From positions 1,421,860 to 1,485,859 of the forward strand of contig NZ_QPJW01000001.1 of NCBI RefSeq assembly GCF_003337355.1: a stretch of DNA of 64,000 nt. Reading direction: 5' to 3'. The stretch is from Fontibacillus phaseoli (GTDB lineage: Bacteria > Bacillota > Bacilli > Paenibacillales > Paenibacillaceae). Shown here piece after piece: positions 40,734 through 50,380 of this stretch. The translations under genes were made by a program, and so were the position numbers. The notes beneath the pieces are model-generated. The model was not told the origin of the DNA and made no database searches. It was given only the letters and a program-made list of their open reading frames with translations. Position 1 is the stretch's first letter, and each line of letters opens with the position of its first letter.

Positions 40734-41789
40734 TCAGGCGGGTCTGGTTGGAATCACCAAATGCACGGTCGTGCCTTTATCGATCTCCGAAGTGATCGTC
40801 AATTCCCCGTTCACCAACTCGGCTCGCTCTTTCATCCCATATAACCCCAGACCCGTTCCTTTCGGATCTCTGGCGTTGACATTAAAGCCGTTTCCTTGAT
40901 CGATTACGACCATCTCCAAGGCATGCTCGGATTCGAATAACCGCACCGCAATTTCGTCGACATCCGCATATTTCATCGCATTTAGCATGGATTCCTGACA
41001 AACACGGTAAACTACGGTTTCGATCTCGCTGTTAAAACGGCCTCCATTGAGCTCCGCCGTAAAATGCACGATCACTCCATAATTTTTCTCAACCCATTTG
41101 AAATGCGAGCGAAAAGCGGCTTCCAGCCCCAGATCATCAAGCGAAGCCGGCCGGAGTTCCACGGACAAATTGCGAATCTGATCAAGCAGGCGGGTTAGTG
41201 AAGCTTCGGTTTGCTGAATTTTCTGCAGCGCATCATCCTGCACATTCAAGTATTTTAGAATGCGCAAATCTACGAGGGAGCTAAGGATCTCTTGGGCGAC
41301 GCTGTCGTGCAGCTCCCGGGAAATCCGTTTTCGCTCGTCTTCCTGTGCTTTAATAATGCTCTTCATCATCGTGTTCCGGTTCAAGCTCTCTTGCGTCTGC
41401 AATTGATTGGTTAAATCGCGCAGCATGAGAACCCGGACGCCGGCTTCCAAATCGATCTGTTGAAAACTTGCGGAGTACGGAATGATTCCCCGACTCTTCG
41501 TCTCAAGATACACCTGAAACGAAGAGAAGTCCTTCGACGAATTGGATAAGTAGCAGTTCAGACATGACATCTGTTCATCATCACTCGTATAGCCCCGGCA
41601 TGTAAAGCAAAATTCATCGATTTCTCCGGATCCGGTATCACTCGCCACAGGAGGTTCGGTAATGTTACCGGCCGCCTGGTTCATTGCGATAATGCGATTG
41701 TCCGCATCAAAAAAGAAGATCGCATCCGAGCTCTTCTCGTACATGTTCAGCAATAACTCGGTCGAAACCTCGGTAGACGGTTGGATCAT
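40734..41789 (-). CDS. nreB: Oxygen-sensing histidine kinase NreB
   Basis: 351 residues, no membrane segment. A PAS-like N-terminal domain holds Cys61, Cys64, Cys76, Cys79 with spacing C-x2-C-x11-C-x2-C, identical to the 4Fe-4S cluster ligands of S. carnosus NreB. HisKA_3 with phospho-acceptor His162 (RISRELHDSVAQEILSSL) and a HATPase domain with GTGLGLYGMKERAELVNG follow. O2 destroys the cluster and switches the kinase off. Start ATGA overlaps the nreA stop. Part of the NreABC nitrate/oxygen system. Confidence 0.95.
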   Translation of the reverse strand: MIQPSTEVSTELLLNMYEKSSDAIFFFDADNRIIAMNQAAGNITEPPVASDTGSGEIDEFCFTCRGYTSDDEQMSCLNCYLSNSSKDFSSFQVYLETKSRGIIPYSASFQQIDLEAGVRVLMLRDLTNQLQTQESLNRNTMMKSIIKAQEDERKRISRELHDSVAQEILSSLVDLRILKYLNVQDDALQKIQQTEASLTRLLDQIRNLSVELRPASLDDLGLEAAFRSHFKWVEKNYGVIVHFTAELNGGRFNSEIETVVYRVCQESMLNAMKYADVDEIAVRLFESEHALEMVVIDQGNGFNVNARDPKGTGLGLYGMKERAELVNGELTITSEIDKGTTVHLVIPTRPA

Positions 41790-42247
41790 CGGAATGTCGA
41801 CTCCTTTATCCCATAATCTCCGAATTGTCCCTGTAATGACTCATATAATTGGCGGAAATTCTCGCTCGTAATCACCTTGCCGCCCCGGTAGCCGGCTAAC
41901 AATACACCTTCAACCCGTTCCAAATGATATAAAGGAATAGCAGCAAGGCTATTCAAACGTTCCGACACAACGATGGGATAATTAAACATATCTCGAGGGT
42001 TCAACTCGTCTTTTACGCTGGATACCAGCATCGGTTTGCCTGTTTTAAAGACCAGGCCAGCGATCCCCTTGCCCGACTGAAGCACAATCCGCTTATAGCG
42101 GTTGTTCAGATTGCCGGAAGCATACTGCCAGGTGATGACAAATCCATTCTGGGCAGACTGCGCAAAGGCAAGCGAGACGAAATCATATCCCAACCGCTCT
42201 CTGATTTGATCTATTTTCGTCTGGTACTGATTGGAGGATTGACTCAT
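41786..42247 (-). CDS. nreA: NreA GAF-domain nitrate receptor
   Basis: 153 residues from ATG 42247 (AGGAG eight bases upstream, 25 bp after the narI stop). A single GAF domain: MSQSSNQYQTKIDQIRERLGYDFVSLAFAQSA, GFVITWQYASGNLNNRYKRIVLQSGKGIAGLVFKTGKPMLVSSV, and LAAIPLYHLERVEGVLLAGYRGGKVIT. In staphylococci NreA binds nitrate and controls NreB phosphorylation. It is coupled to nreB. Confidence 0.92.
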   Translation of the reverse strand: MSQSSNQYQTKIDQIRERLGYDFVSLAFAQSAQNGFVITWQYASGNLNNRYKRIVLQSGKGIAGLVFKTGKPMLVSSVKDELNPRDMFNYPIVVSERLNSLAAIPLYHLERVEGVLLAGYRGGKVITSENFRQLYESLQGQFGDYGIKESTFR

Positions 42248-42272
42248 ATCCATGTCTCCTAAATATAGCTCC

Positions 42273-42971
42273 TTAATGCCGTGCAGATTGCCCACGATTC
42301 TTCCTATAAAGGATATAGCTTCTCCGGGCATAATTCAAGGGGACGCTCCAAACATGGACCAGGCGCGTAAACGGCCAAAAGGCTAAAATGAGAAATCCGG
42401 ACAGTACATGAATCTTAAATGTCACCGGAACGGAAGTCATTAATGCAGCTTCCGGACGGAACAGGAACAAGTTTCTGAACCAAATGGAAATCGTTTCGCG
42501 ATAGTCGAATTCCGGCTGCACATTGTTTGTAACGAGCGTTGAATACATCCCCATAAAAACGATAAAGACCAGTAACAGGTTTACGATGATATCGGAGGTC
42601 GAGCTTAACTTGCGAATCGACCGTTTCGTAATCCGGCGCGCCGTCAAAATCAGCATGCCGGCAAAAGTAATTACCCCGAACAGTCCTCCGACATACATCG
42701 CGCCGATGTGATACAAATGATCATTAACGCCAAGCGCGTTCATCCATTCTTTAGGAATCCCCAAACCGGCGACATGACCCATGATGACCGGAATAATCCC
42801 GATATGAAACAACAGGCTGCCAACCATAAGCTGCTTCTTTTCAATGAACTCGCTGGATTTGGCGGTCCAGTTGAACTGATCGTACCGGTATCTGAAAATG
42901 TGGCCTACAACAAAGACGGCAACGCATAAATATGGAAAGATCACCCAGGCAAATTGATCAATCATGTTCAT
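42273..42971 (-). CDS. narI: Respiratory nitrate reductase gamma subunit NarI
   Basis: About 232 residues with five membrane helices. It carries the haem b histidine region: AVFVVGHIFRYRYDQFNWTAKSSEF, LLFHIGIIPVIMGHVAGLG, LYHIGAMYVGGLFGVITF and FKIHVLSGFLILAFWPFTRLVHVWSVP. It takes electrons from menaquinol and passes them to NarH. ATG 42971 follows GGAGG by nine bases and overlaps the narJ end. Confidence 0.95.
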   Translation of the reverse strand: MNMIDQFAWVIFPYLCVAVFVVGHIFRYRYDQFNWTAKSSEFIEKKQLMVGSLLFHIGIIPVIMGHVAGLGIPKEWMNALGVNDHLYHIGAMYVGGLFGVITFAGMLILTARRITKRSIRKLSSTSDIIVNLLLVFIVFMGMYSTLVTNNVQPEFDYRETISIWFRNLFLFRPEAALMTSVPVTFKIHVLSGFLILAFWPFTRLVHVWSVPLNYARRSYILYRKNRGQSARH

Positions 42972-43527
42972 GAATTTCAACCTCCTTCCGGAGACAAAGT
43001 TTGAACGTTTCTCTCAAAGCCTTCACGAGATAATAATATGGGCTGTTATACTTTTCCAATGATTTCATCAACGGATACGACCCGTCTTCCACGATGTTTA
43101 CCATCGTATTGATGCCGGCTTCGGCGTGTTCATTGTCCGGCCACTCTGCCGCATACAGAAACTCGCACATCAAAGGCAAGTAATCGGGCAGTTCGCTCTC
43201 CGTAATGTCCAGACCGAACATTTCGTAAATCGCCTTCAGCGCGGTCAACATGTTTCCGCGTTCTTTGCTGTCTTCATATTTGGCAAAAGTCATATACAAG
43301 GTCGATGCTTTCTGGAAATCGAAGGTTTGCACGTACAGCTCTTCGATTTCGTCCATGCTAAGCCGCTGCATGTTTCCCCGGTAAGTCTCGATCAGAGGAT
43401 CGATGGAGGGGGCGAATGCCCCGTCCATCGTCATTTCCGTAAAAGTTTGTTTATCGGGATAGGCCAATTGCCGGGCAAAAAAGCCGAAGGCTTCTTTGTG
43501 GTCGTTAAGCTTCGCCAAATCAATCAC
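42958..43527 (-). CDS. narJ: Nitrate reductase assembly chaperone NarJ
   Basis: About 189 residues from GTG 43527 (GGGGGG seven bases upstream, inside the narH end); an in-frame ATG at 43542 is the alternative. All helical; IDLAKLNDHKEAFGFFARQLAYPDKQTF starts the TorD/DmsD-like fold, and ELYVQTFDFQKASTLYMTFAKYEDSKERGNMLTALKAIYEMFGL is the NarJ signature. NarJ keeps NarGH ready for molybdenum cofactor insertion. It overlaps both neighbours. Confidence 0.94.
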   Translation of the reverse strand: MIDLAKLNDHKEAFGFFARQLAYPDKQTFTEMTMDGAFAPSIDPLIETYRGNMQRLSMDEIEELYVQTFDFQKASTLYMTFAKYEDSKERGNMLTALKAIYEMFGLDITESELPDYLPLMCEFLYAAEWPDNEHAEAGINTMVNIVEDGSYPLMKSLEKYNSPYYYLVKALRETFKLCLRKEVEIHEHD

Positions 43528-45061
43528 GCCAAATCCCCCCATAGAAGTTCTCTTCGTACAGTTCTCTGCCGCTCTTGGTGTTAGCTTTCGGCGAAGCCGG
43601 GCCGCAACCGTCGCAGTCCATGCCGAATCCTTCCATGCCTTGCGCACGGTAAGGATCCATGTACCCTTCTTTGTGGGAAGTCGGGATTACGAAGCGATCC
43701 TCATATTTGGCGATGGCCAGCAAGCGATACATTTCTTCGATTTGACGGGCAGTCAAGCCTACTCTTTGCAACCGGCTGTCATCAAACGGCTGCTTCGAGA
43801 ACTGGGCCCGTTGATACTGGCGCATCATCGCCATGCGCTGCAGCGCTTCTTTTACCGTTTGGGTGTCACCGGCGGTCAGCATGTTGGCGAGATATTGAAC
43901 CGGAGTTCTCATCTCTTCAATCGCCGGGAAGATCATGTCCGGGTTTTGAATCGAGTCCTTCCCTTCGAAATGGCTCATGATCGGGCTAAGCGGCGGTACG
44001 TACCATACCATAGGCAAGGTCCGGTATTCGGGATGAAGCGGGAAAGCCAGCTTGTATTCGATCGCCAGTTTGTAGACCGGCGAGTTCTGGGCCGCTTCAA
44101 TCCATTCTTCGGAAAGTCCGTCTTTGCGCGCTTGTTCGATGACTTTCGGATCGTTCGGATTCAGGAAGAGATCGCACTGCGCTTTATAAAGATCTTGTTC
44201 GTCCGGCGTCGACGCCGCTTCCAGCACTTTATCGGCATCATAGAGGAGCACGCCTAAGTAGCGAATTCTCCCTGTGCAAGTCTCGGAACATACCGTCGGC
44301 AGACCGGCTTCGATTCTCGGGAAGCAGAACGTGCATTTTTCCGCTTTGTTGGTTTTCCAGTTGAAATACACTTTTTTATAAGGGCAACCCGTCATGCAAT
44401 ACCGCCATCCGCGGCAGGCTTCCTGGTCGACGAGCACGATTCCGTCTTCATCCCGTTTGTACATGGCTCCTGAAGGGCAAGAAGCGACGCAGCTTGGATT
44501 CAGGCAATGCTCGCACAGCCGCGGCAGATACATCATAAACGACTGTTCGAAATTGAATTTGATTTCTTCTTCGATTTTCTGGATGTTCGGATCCTTAGGA
44601 CCGGTAATATGTCCGCCGGCCAAATCGTCTTCCCAGTTCGGCCCCCAGTTCAAATCCATGGTTTCGCCGGTTACGGCCGACTTGGGACGGGCTACGGGCT
44701 GGTGCTTCTTCTCGCCCGAGTTGGTCAGTTTTTCATAGTCGTAAGTCCAAGGTTCATAATAATCCTTCATCTCCGGCATATCCGGATTATAGAAAATTTT
44801 ACCCAATGCGATTTTGGACAGCTTCGTTCCGGCTTTTAGCTCCAATTTCCCTTTGCGCAGCGTCCATCCGCCTTTATACTGCTCCTGATCTTCCCAGCGT
44901 TTCGGATATCCGATCCCCGGCTTCGTTTCCACGTTGTTAAACCACATGTATTCCGCGCCTTCGCGATTAGTCCATGTACTCTTACAGGTAACGCTGCAGG
45001 TATGGCAGCCGATACATTTATCCAGGTTCATCACCATGGCAATTTGCGCTTTAATCTTCAA
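43520..45061 (-). CDS. narH: Respiratory nitrate reductase beta subunit NarH
   Basis: 513 residues. Four iron-sulphur clusters are evident: MVMNLDKCIGCHTCSVTCKSTWTN, RLCEHCLNPSCVASCPSGAMYKRDEDGIVLVDQEACRGWRYCMTGCPYKKVYFNWKTNKAEKC, where a Trp replaces one Cys (CRGWRYCMTGCPYKK) as in the family's 3Fe-4S site. It carries electrons from NarI to NarG. TTG start 45061 follows GGAGG by nine bases and overlaps the narG stop by 11 bp. Confidence 0.96.
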   Translation of the reverse strand: MKIKAQIAMVMNLDKCIGCHTCSVTCKSTWTNREGAEYMWFNNVETKPGIGYPKRWEDQEQYKGGWTLRKGKLELKAGTKLSKIALGKIFYNPDMPEMKDYYEPWTYDYEKLTNSGEKKHQPVARPKSAVTGETMDLNWGPNWEDDLAGGHITGPKDPNIQKIEEEIKFNFEQSFMMYLPRLCEHCLNPSCVASCPSGAMYKRDEDGIVLVDQEACRGWRYCMTGCPYKKVYFNWKTNKAEKCTFCFPRIEAGLPTVCSETCTGRIRYLGVLLYDADKVLEAASTPDEQDLYKAQCDLFLNPNDPKVIEQARKDGLSEEWIEAAQNSPVYKLAIEYKLAFPLHPEYRTLPMVWYVPPLSPIMSHFEGKDSIQNPDMIFPAIEEMRTPVQYLANMLTAGDTQTVKEALQRMAMMRQYQRAQFSKQPFDDSRLQRVGLTARQIEEMYRLLAIAKYEDRFVIPTSHKEGYMDPYRAQGMEGFGMDCDGCGPASPKANTKSGRELYEENFYGGIWRD

Positions 45062-48000
45062 GCCAATCGACCTCCTTCATTTTGCGGACAGCCACGTAAA
45101 CATCCCGTTGGTTGCCGATCGGCCCATAGTAATTGAAACCATAACTCAATTGGGCATAACCGCCGACCATTTGCGTCGGTTTCATATGAATTCTCGTCGG
45201 CGCATTATGGCTGCCGCCGCGTTCTTTCGTAATTTCCGATCCCGGAACATTAATGTGTTTGTCTTGGGCGTGGTACATAAACATGGTTCCCATTGGCATT
45301 CTATGGCTGACGACGGCTCTCGCGGTTACGACACCGTTGCGGTTATATACTTCAACCCAATCGTTATCGTTAATTTGATGCGCCTCCGCATCTTCCCGGC
45401 TGATCCATACGGTCGGACCGCCGCGGAACAAAGTCAACATGTGCAGGTTATCCTGGTAGGTGCTGTGAATGTTCCATTTGCCATGCGGCGTCAAATAGCG
45501 AAGCACTAGGGTATCCTTGTCGACGGACACCTGCTTGTCATGAGGGCCGAACACCATCGGCGGCAATGTCGGTTTATACACCGGCAATGATTCGCCGTAC
45601 TGCATAAAGATCTCATGATCCAGATAGAAATGCTGGCGGCCCGTCAAGGTTCTGAACGGTACCAGACGCTCGATATTCGTCGTGAACGGAGAGTATCTCC
45701 GGCCCGACTTGTTGGACCCGCTGAACACCGGCGTAGGGATGACTTCACGCGGCTGGGCCGTGATGCTGGCGAACGTGATCCGCTCCGCTGCACGGTCGGC
45801 CGATATATCCTTTAATTGAACACCGGTATCCTGTTCGGCAGCTTCCCAAGCCCGCTGCGATACTTTCCCGTTCGTCGCCGAAGAGATGTGCAGCACGGCA
45901 TTCGCTGCGTGTCTGGCGGTATGGAGCTTAGGACGCCCGTTCTTGATGCTTTCATCGAAGTGCGTGCCGTTGATTTTTTTCAGTTCCTCATATTCTTCGT
46001 GAACCGGGAACGAAACCCCGTGGGCGCCGACTTTTCCCGTCTCCAGGTTAGGACCCAGCGTGATGTACTTGTCGTAAATCTGCGTGTAGTCCCGCTCCAC
46101 AATGGAGAAGTTCGGCATCGTCTTGCCGAGTACCGGCTTCACTTCCCCGTTCTTCCAGTCTTTGACTTGGCCGAACGGTTGGCTAATTTCCGCGACGGAG
46201 TCATGCCCCAGCGGCGAGGATACAACGTCTTTGTATACGCCCGGCAAATGCTCCTTCGCCATTTCCGAGAAGGTTTGCGCCAGCGATCGGTAGATGTCCC
46301 AGTCCGATCTGGATTCCCAGAGCGGATCGATCGCCGGATTGAACGGATGCACGAACGGATGCATATCCGTGGAGGAAAGGTCCACTTTTTCGTACCACGT
46401 CGCCGCCGGCAAAACGACATCCGCATACATTGGCGTAGCCGTCATCCGGAAATCCAGGGCAACCAGCAGGTCCAGCTTCCCTTCCACTTCATCGCGCCAG
46501 ACCATTTCCTGTGGCTTCTCTTCCTCATTCGCCGTAGACAGCAGCCCGTTATGAGTTCCCAGCAGATGCTTCATGAAGAACTCCTGGCCTTTGGCCGAAC
46601 TGGAAATCAGGTTCGAACGCCATACGAACAGGGAGCGCGGGAAGTTTTCCGGAGCATCCGGATCTTCTACCGCAAATTTCGTCTCCCCGGATACGACTTG
46701 TTCATAAGCATGTTGAATAATATCCGCATTGCTCGTTTGGCCTTTGGCCGCCGCTTCTTCCGCAAAAGCGAGACTGCTCTTATTGAACTGCGGATAAGAA
46801 GGCAACCAGCCAAGCCGTGCCGCAAGCACGTTGTAATCCGCGGGATGGCTATATTTGATCTCGCCGCCTGTAGGCGATTTGAGCGATTCGTTGTTCATTT
46901 CTTCGTATTTCCATTGGTCCGTCGCAAAATAGAAGAACGAGGTCGCATTTTGCTGACGTGGAGCGCCTTGCCAGTCCTTGGCGAAGGCAATCGACGACCA
47001 GCCTTCAATCGGACGACATTTCTCCTGGCCTACATAGTGAGCCCAGCCCCCGCCGTTGACGCCTTGCGACGCCGTAAGCACAACAAGATTCAAGATCGAA
47101 CGGTAAATCGTATCGCTGTTAAACCAGTGATTGATGCCGGCGCCCATAATAATCATCGACCGTCCGCCGGTATCGAGGGAGTTTTGGGCAAATTCACGAG
47201 CGATTTGTACGACCAGCGAAGCCTTCACTCCGGTAATTTTCTCCTGCCAGGCAGGCGTATAATGAGAACTTGAGTCGTCATACCCTTTCGCTTCCAAACC
47301 GCTGTCGATTCGCTTCACGCCATACTGGCTGAGCATCAAATCGAACACGGTTGCGGCGAGCCGAGTACTGCCGTCGGCCAAGGTAATGGTTTTAACCGGG
47401 ATCGTCCGGTTGAATGTCCCGTTTCCGTTGGCATCGAAATAAGGGAATACGATTTCCGTCCACTCTGCTCCATGGTTCTCTACGGAGAGCGCCGGTTCGA
47501 TCTTGGTTCCGTCTTCCCGTTCGAGAATCAGGTTCCATTTCACGTCTTTCTCCCAGCGTTGGCCCATCGTCCCGTTTGGAACCATGATTTCGTTAGCCGC
47601 TTCGTCATAAATGACCGGCTTCCATTCCGCATGTTCCGAATCGTTTCCAAGATCGCTTGCACGCAGGAAACGGCCTGCTTTGTATTTGCCTTCATGGGGT
47701 TCCAACATAATCAGGAACGGCATATCGGTATACTGCTTGGCATAATCGATAAACATCGGTTCTTGGCGTTGCATGTAGAATTCGTCCAGAATGACATGCG
47801 TCATCGCTTGCGCAACCGCCGCATCGGTTCCAGGGTTAGGCGCCAGCCAATTGTCCGCGAATTTTACGTTTTCGGCATGATCGGGTGCCACGGATACGAC
47901 TTTGGTTCCTTTATAACGGACTTCCGTCATGAAATGCGCATCGGGTGTCCGGGTCAACGGAACGTTGGATCCCCACATGATGAGATATCCCGAATTGTAC

Positions 48001-48725
48001 CAGTCGGACGATTCCGGAACGTCGGTTTGTTCGCCCCAGATCTGCGGGGATGCCGGCGGCAAATCCGCATACCAATCGTAGAAGCTGAGCATTTCGCCGC
48101 CCAGCAGGGAAATGAAGCGCGCGCCGGAAGCGTAGCTGATCATCGACATGGCCGGGATCGGCGTAAACCCGGCAATACGGTCGGGTCCATATTTTCTGAT
48201 GGTATAAATCAGTTGGGCCGAGATTAACTTGGATGCAACCTCCCAGGTCACCCGGACATGGCCGCCTTTACCGCGGGCCTGTTTATAAGATTTGGAGGCT
48301 TCCGGATCTTCCACAATGCTCGCCCAAGCATCAACAGGGTTATCATGTTTTGCCAATGCATCTTTCCACAACCGCAGCAAGCGGCCGCGCATATAAGGGT
48401 ATTTCACCCGAAGCGGACTGTACTCATACCAGGAGAAGGAAGCTCCTCTAGGACAGCCGCGCGGTTCGAATTCCGGCATATCCGGTCCGCAGGACGGATA
48501 ATCGATTTGTTGATTTTCCCAAGTAATAATTCCGTTTTTGACAAACACTTTCCAGCTGCAGGAACCGGTACAGTTCACCCCGTGCGTTGTGCGCACCACT
48601 TTATCGTGGGACCAGCGTCCGCGGTACATGTTTTCCCATTCCCGGCTTTTTTCCTCAAGAATCGACCAGTTTCCCGAATAACTCTCAATAGGTTTGAAAA
48701 ATTTTAGACCTGATCTCTTTTTCAT
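45051..48725 (-). CDS. narG: Respiratory nitrate reductase alpha subunit NarG
   Basis: 1224 residues, full length. The N-terminal 4Fe-4S ligands are TTHGVNCTGSCSWKVFVKNGI, with the His and three Cys, then CGPDMPEFEPRGCPRGASF. IMWGSNVPLTRTPDAHFMTEVR and GAGINHWFNSDTIYRS hold the molybdopterin guanine dinucleotide site. The C-terminal half ends in the barrel that binds MGD. It reduces nitrate to nitrite at the cytosolic face. First gene of narGHJI-nreABC-hemerythrin; promoter features at 48800-48872. Confidence 0.97.
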   Translation of the reverse strand: MKKRSGLKFFKPIESYSGNWSILEEKSREWENMYRGRWSHDKVVRTTHGVNCTGSCSWKVFVKNGIITWENQQIDYPSCGPDMPEFEPRGCPRGASFSWYEYSPLRVKYPYMRGRLLRLWKDALAKHDNPVDAWASIVEDPEASKSYKQARGKGGHVRVTWEVASKLISAQLIYTIRKYGPDRIAGFTPIPAMSMISYASGARFISLLGGEMLSFYDWYADLPPASPQIWGEQTDVPESSDWYNSGYLIMWGSNVPLTRTPDAHFMTEVRYKGTKVVSVAPDHAENVKFADNWLAPNPGTDAAVAQAMTHVILDEFYMQRQEPMFIDYAKQYTDMPFLIMLEPHEGKYKAGRFLRASDLGNDSEHAEWKPVIYDEAANEIMVPNGTMGQRWEKDVKWNLILEREDGTKIEPALSVENHGAEWTEIVFPYFDANGNGTFNRTIPVKTITLADGSTRLAATVFDLMLSQYGVKRIDSGLEAKGYDDSSSHYTPAWQEKITGVKASLVVQIAREFAQNSLDTGGRSMIIMGAGINHWFNSDTIYRSILNLVVLTASQGVNGGGWAHYVGQEKCRPIEGWSSIAFAKDWQGAPRQQNATSFFYFATDQWKYEEMNNESLKSPTGGEIKYSHPADYNVLAARLGWLPSYPQFNKSSLAFAEEAAAKGQTSNADIIQHAYEQVVSGETKFAVEDPDAPENFPRSLFVWRSNLISSSAKGQEFFMKHLLGTHNGLLSTANEEEKPQEMVWRDEVEGKLDLLVALDFRMTATPMYADVVLPAATWYEKVDLSSTDMHPFVHPFNPAIDPLWESRSDWDIYRSLAQTFSEMAKEHLPGVYKDVVSSPLGHDSVAEISQPFGQVKDWKNGEVKPVLGKTMPNFSIVERDYTQIYDKYITLGPNLETGKVGAHGVSFPVHEEYEELKKINGTHFDESIKNGRPKLHTARHAANAVLHISSATNGKVSQRAWEAAEQDTGVQLKDISADRAAERITFASITAQPREVIPTPVFSGSNKSGRRYSPFTTNIERLVPFRTLTGRQHFYLDHEIFMQYGESLPVYKPTLPPMVFGPHDKQVSVDKDTLVLRYLTPHGKWNIHSTYQDNLHMLTLFRGGPTVWISREDAEAHQINDNDWVEVYNRNGVVTARAVVSHRMPMGTMFMYHAQDKHINVPGSEITKERGGSHNAPTRIHMKPTQMVGGYAQLSYGFNYYGPIGNQRDVYVAVRKMKEVDWLED

Positions 48726-48799
48726 GCGAAGTGATCACTCCTTCTTCCTAGAATGAATTCATTAGAGGGGAATCCAATTGCATTCATTCTTCTACTTAC

Positions 48800-48872
48800 A
48801 TTATGAAAGTGTTTATCCTCGCTTCCCATAAGGGAAATCCCTCATGATCCCTTAGAAACCCCTATTCACAAA
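48800..48872 (-). promoter_or_regulatory. narG promoter with NreC-like dyad
   Basis: On the minus strand -10 is CATAAT (48805-48800). The dyad AGGGA-TT-TCCCT (48842-48831) is centred at about -43. Upstream, TAGGGGTTTC (48864-48855) preceded by TTGTGAA (48871-48865) repeats the arrangement at narK. Confidence 0.62.
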
Positions 48873-48906
48873 AAAGCCCAAAAAATGTCGAGCATTTTTT
48901 GGGCTT
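48871..48906 (-). terminator. Terminator of the DUF2785 gene
   Basis: AAGCCCAAAAAATG, loop, CATTTTTTGGGCTT with a T run on the minus strand; 18 bp beyond the stop at 48925. Confidence 0.88.
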
Positions 48907-48924
48907 AAATCTGTTATATAAATT

Positions 48925-49734
48925 TTACATCTTATTCAATACAGTTATGATTTCACTGAGCAGTAGGCCTTCCTTCTGCTGATCTATTAGTTTAAAATAC
49001 ACGCTGCGCAGCAAGTTCCTTGCATTCCCTTTTCGATTAAAATCATCGGATATGATCCCCGTTTCAGGATAAGTCCCGACTCGGCGTATCCAATTCATTA
49101 ACTGTTCATCGCTCAAAACGTTTCTGTTAATGATCGTAACTATCACATTCGTCATTCTTTCATCTTCAAGATGAATGTAATAGGGGTTACTTACATGCGT
49201 TTTCTCTAAAATTAACTCCAACACTGTCAGCAGGCCGTCTGCTCTTACGTACGAAGAATTAACGATGGATTCAAGAGCATCCGACGCATGCGCCACGGCG
49301 TGGGCCCAGCCTTTATCTTCAACATAACCCCGAAAATCTTTCTCTTGATGAAAATAGGTTGTAATTTTGTCAAACGTGTATTGAATGTCTTCTTCAGTCA
49401 AAAAATTGATCTGTGTATTACAAGTTAATGCTAAAGGAACCACCAATACCGAAAAAGCACGCGTAAAAACCGTGTCGCTCTCATTTTCGCCAAGCCCCAG
49501 AAATAAGTGGTCTTCATCCAGGCATGTGTAAAGCATTTCTTTCATTATTTCCGGACTGATTTCATTCCTTATTGTCCAATAATACAAAGTCATATAAATT
49601 AAACTATCTCTAAGTTCACTATCTACCGAACCAATGCTGGACATCATTTCGCAAACCAATGTATCGATCGAAATACCTTCCGGAATCTTATACTCATTTT
49701 CGCTTATTTCTTGTAGTTGTTGTTTGAGATTCAT
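48925..49734 (-). CDS. DUF2785 family protein
   Basis: 269 residues, all-helical. It has the DUF2785 pattern ELRDSLIYMTLYYWTIRNEIS and FTRAFSVLVVPLALTCNTQINFLTEEDIQYTFDKITTYFHQEKDFRGYVEDKGWAHAVAHASDAL; the GW-HA(V)AHASDAL block is the family's hallmark. Function unknown. The start has AAAGGAGAAC upstream. Single gene. Confidence 0.85.
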   Translation of the reverse strand: MNLKQQLQEISENEYKIPEGISIDTLVCEMMSSIGSVDSELRDSLIYMTLYYWTIRNEISPEIMKEMLYTCLDEDHLFLGLGENESDTVFTRAFSVLVVPLALTCNTQINFLTEEDIQYTFDKITTYFHQEKDFRGYVEDKGWAHAVAHASDALESIVNSSYVRADGLLTVLELILEKTHVSNPYYIHLEDERMTNVIVTIINRNVLSDEQLMNWIRRVGTYPETGIISDDFNRKGNARNLLRSVYFKLIDQQKEGLLLSEIITVLNKM

Positions 49735-49823
49735 GCTTGTTCTCCTTTGGTTTGCCGTCGCTTCAAGTCTATATTAGAACAATTTAAATCGTGCCATGGG
49801 TATCTTCCAACTTTGCTCAACGC

Positions 49824-50081
49824 TTATCTGTTACGGTTGATCGGCTTTTCCAGTGCGTATAACTCATCATCGACCTGGTTCATTTTTTCCAAGATTACTT
49901 TTCTGGCATCCTCGATACCCTTGTTATAAAGATAAGGAGCCAACTCTTTTATCATGAAGTCGATGAGTTGGTCAGCGCCCAACTCCCCGATGCTTTCCGA
50001 TCGTTCTTCTTCAAAAAAGGCCTGAACGCTTTTTATCATTTCTTCCTTATGTTCTTTTGGAATTTTTACTGGAATGATCAT
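49824..50081 (-). CDS. DUF2164 family protein
   Basis: 85 residues from ATG 50081 with GGAGGAGAATCC upstream. It reads IIPVKIPKEHKEEMIKSVQAFFEEERSESIGELGADQLIDFMIKELAPYLYNKGIEDARKVI, the conserved DUF2164 sequence (E-R-S-E-x-I-G-x-L-x-A-x-x-L-x-D-F). Small helical protein of unknown function. Single gene. Confidence 0.85.
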   Translation of the reverse strand: MIIPVKIPKEHKEEMIKSVQAFFEEERSESIGELGADQLIDFMIKELAPYLYNKGIEDARKVILEKMNQVDDELYALEKPINRNR

Positions 50082-50109
50082 GGATTCTCCTCCTGTAATG
50101 CATAGATTC

Positions 50110-50380
50110 TTACAACGCTTTGCGGTAAAAGTATTTATGGTCTTCATCCATATCCATGGACTTCAATGTACCATACCCTAAATTGCGGTAATGCGGCTCC
50201 ACATAGTATTCCATCAAAAAGCATTTCCCGTTTTCGTCAAAATAAGTGACATACCCGGTCAAAATCATCGCCTAATGAAACATGAAGAGCCAGCTCGTTA
50301 ATGTAGTTATTGAACGTATCCCAGAACAACCTTATATCGGATTCACTTTGCGCTAAACATAATTGTATAGTATTACACAT
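50110..50380 (-). pseudogene. Frameshifted GNAT acetyltransferase gene
   Basis: From ATG 50380 the frame reads MCNTIQLCLAQSESDIR...YINELALHVSLGDDFD and stops after VCHLF. In another frame the sequence goes on as GKCFLMEYYVEPHYRNLGYGTLKSMDMDED, which is the acetyl-CoA-binding part of a GNAT protein (R-N-L-G-Y-G-T), and ends at TAA 50110. A frame change, the beta-strand part and the C-terminus are missing or damaged. The start overlaps the VanZ stop. Confidence 0.7.

Noticed and set aside
45816..47273. A long open frame on the plus strand (485 codons)
   Set aside because: It lies completely inside narG on the opposite strand, has no ribosome site and is rich in Arg/Phe/His as expected for an antisense shadow of a G/C-rich gene.
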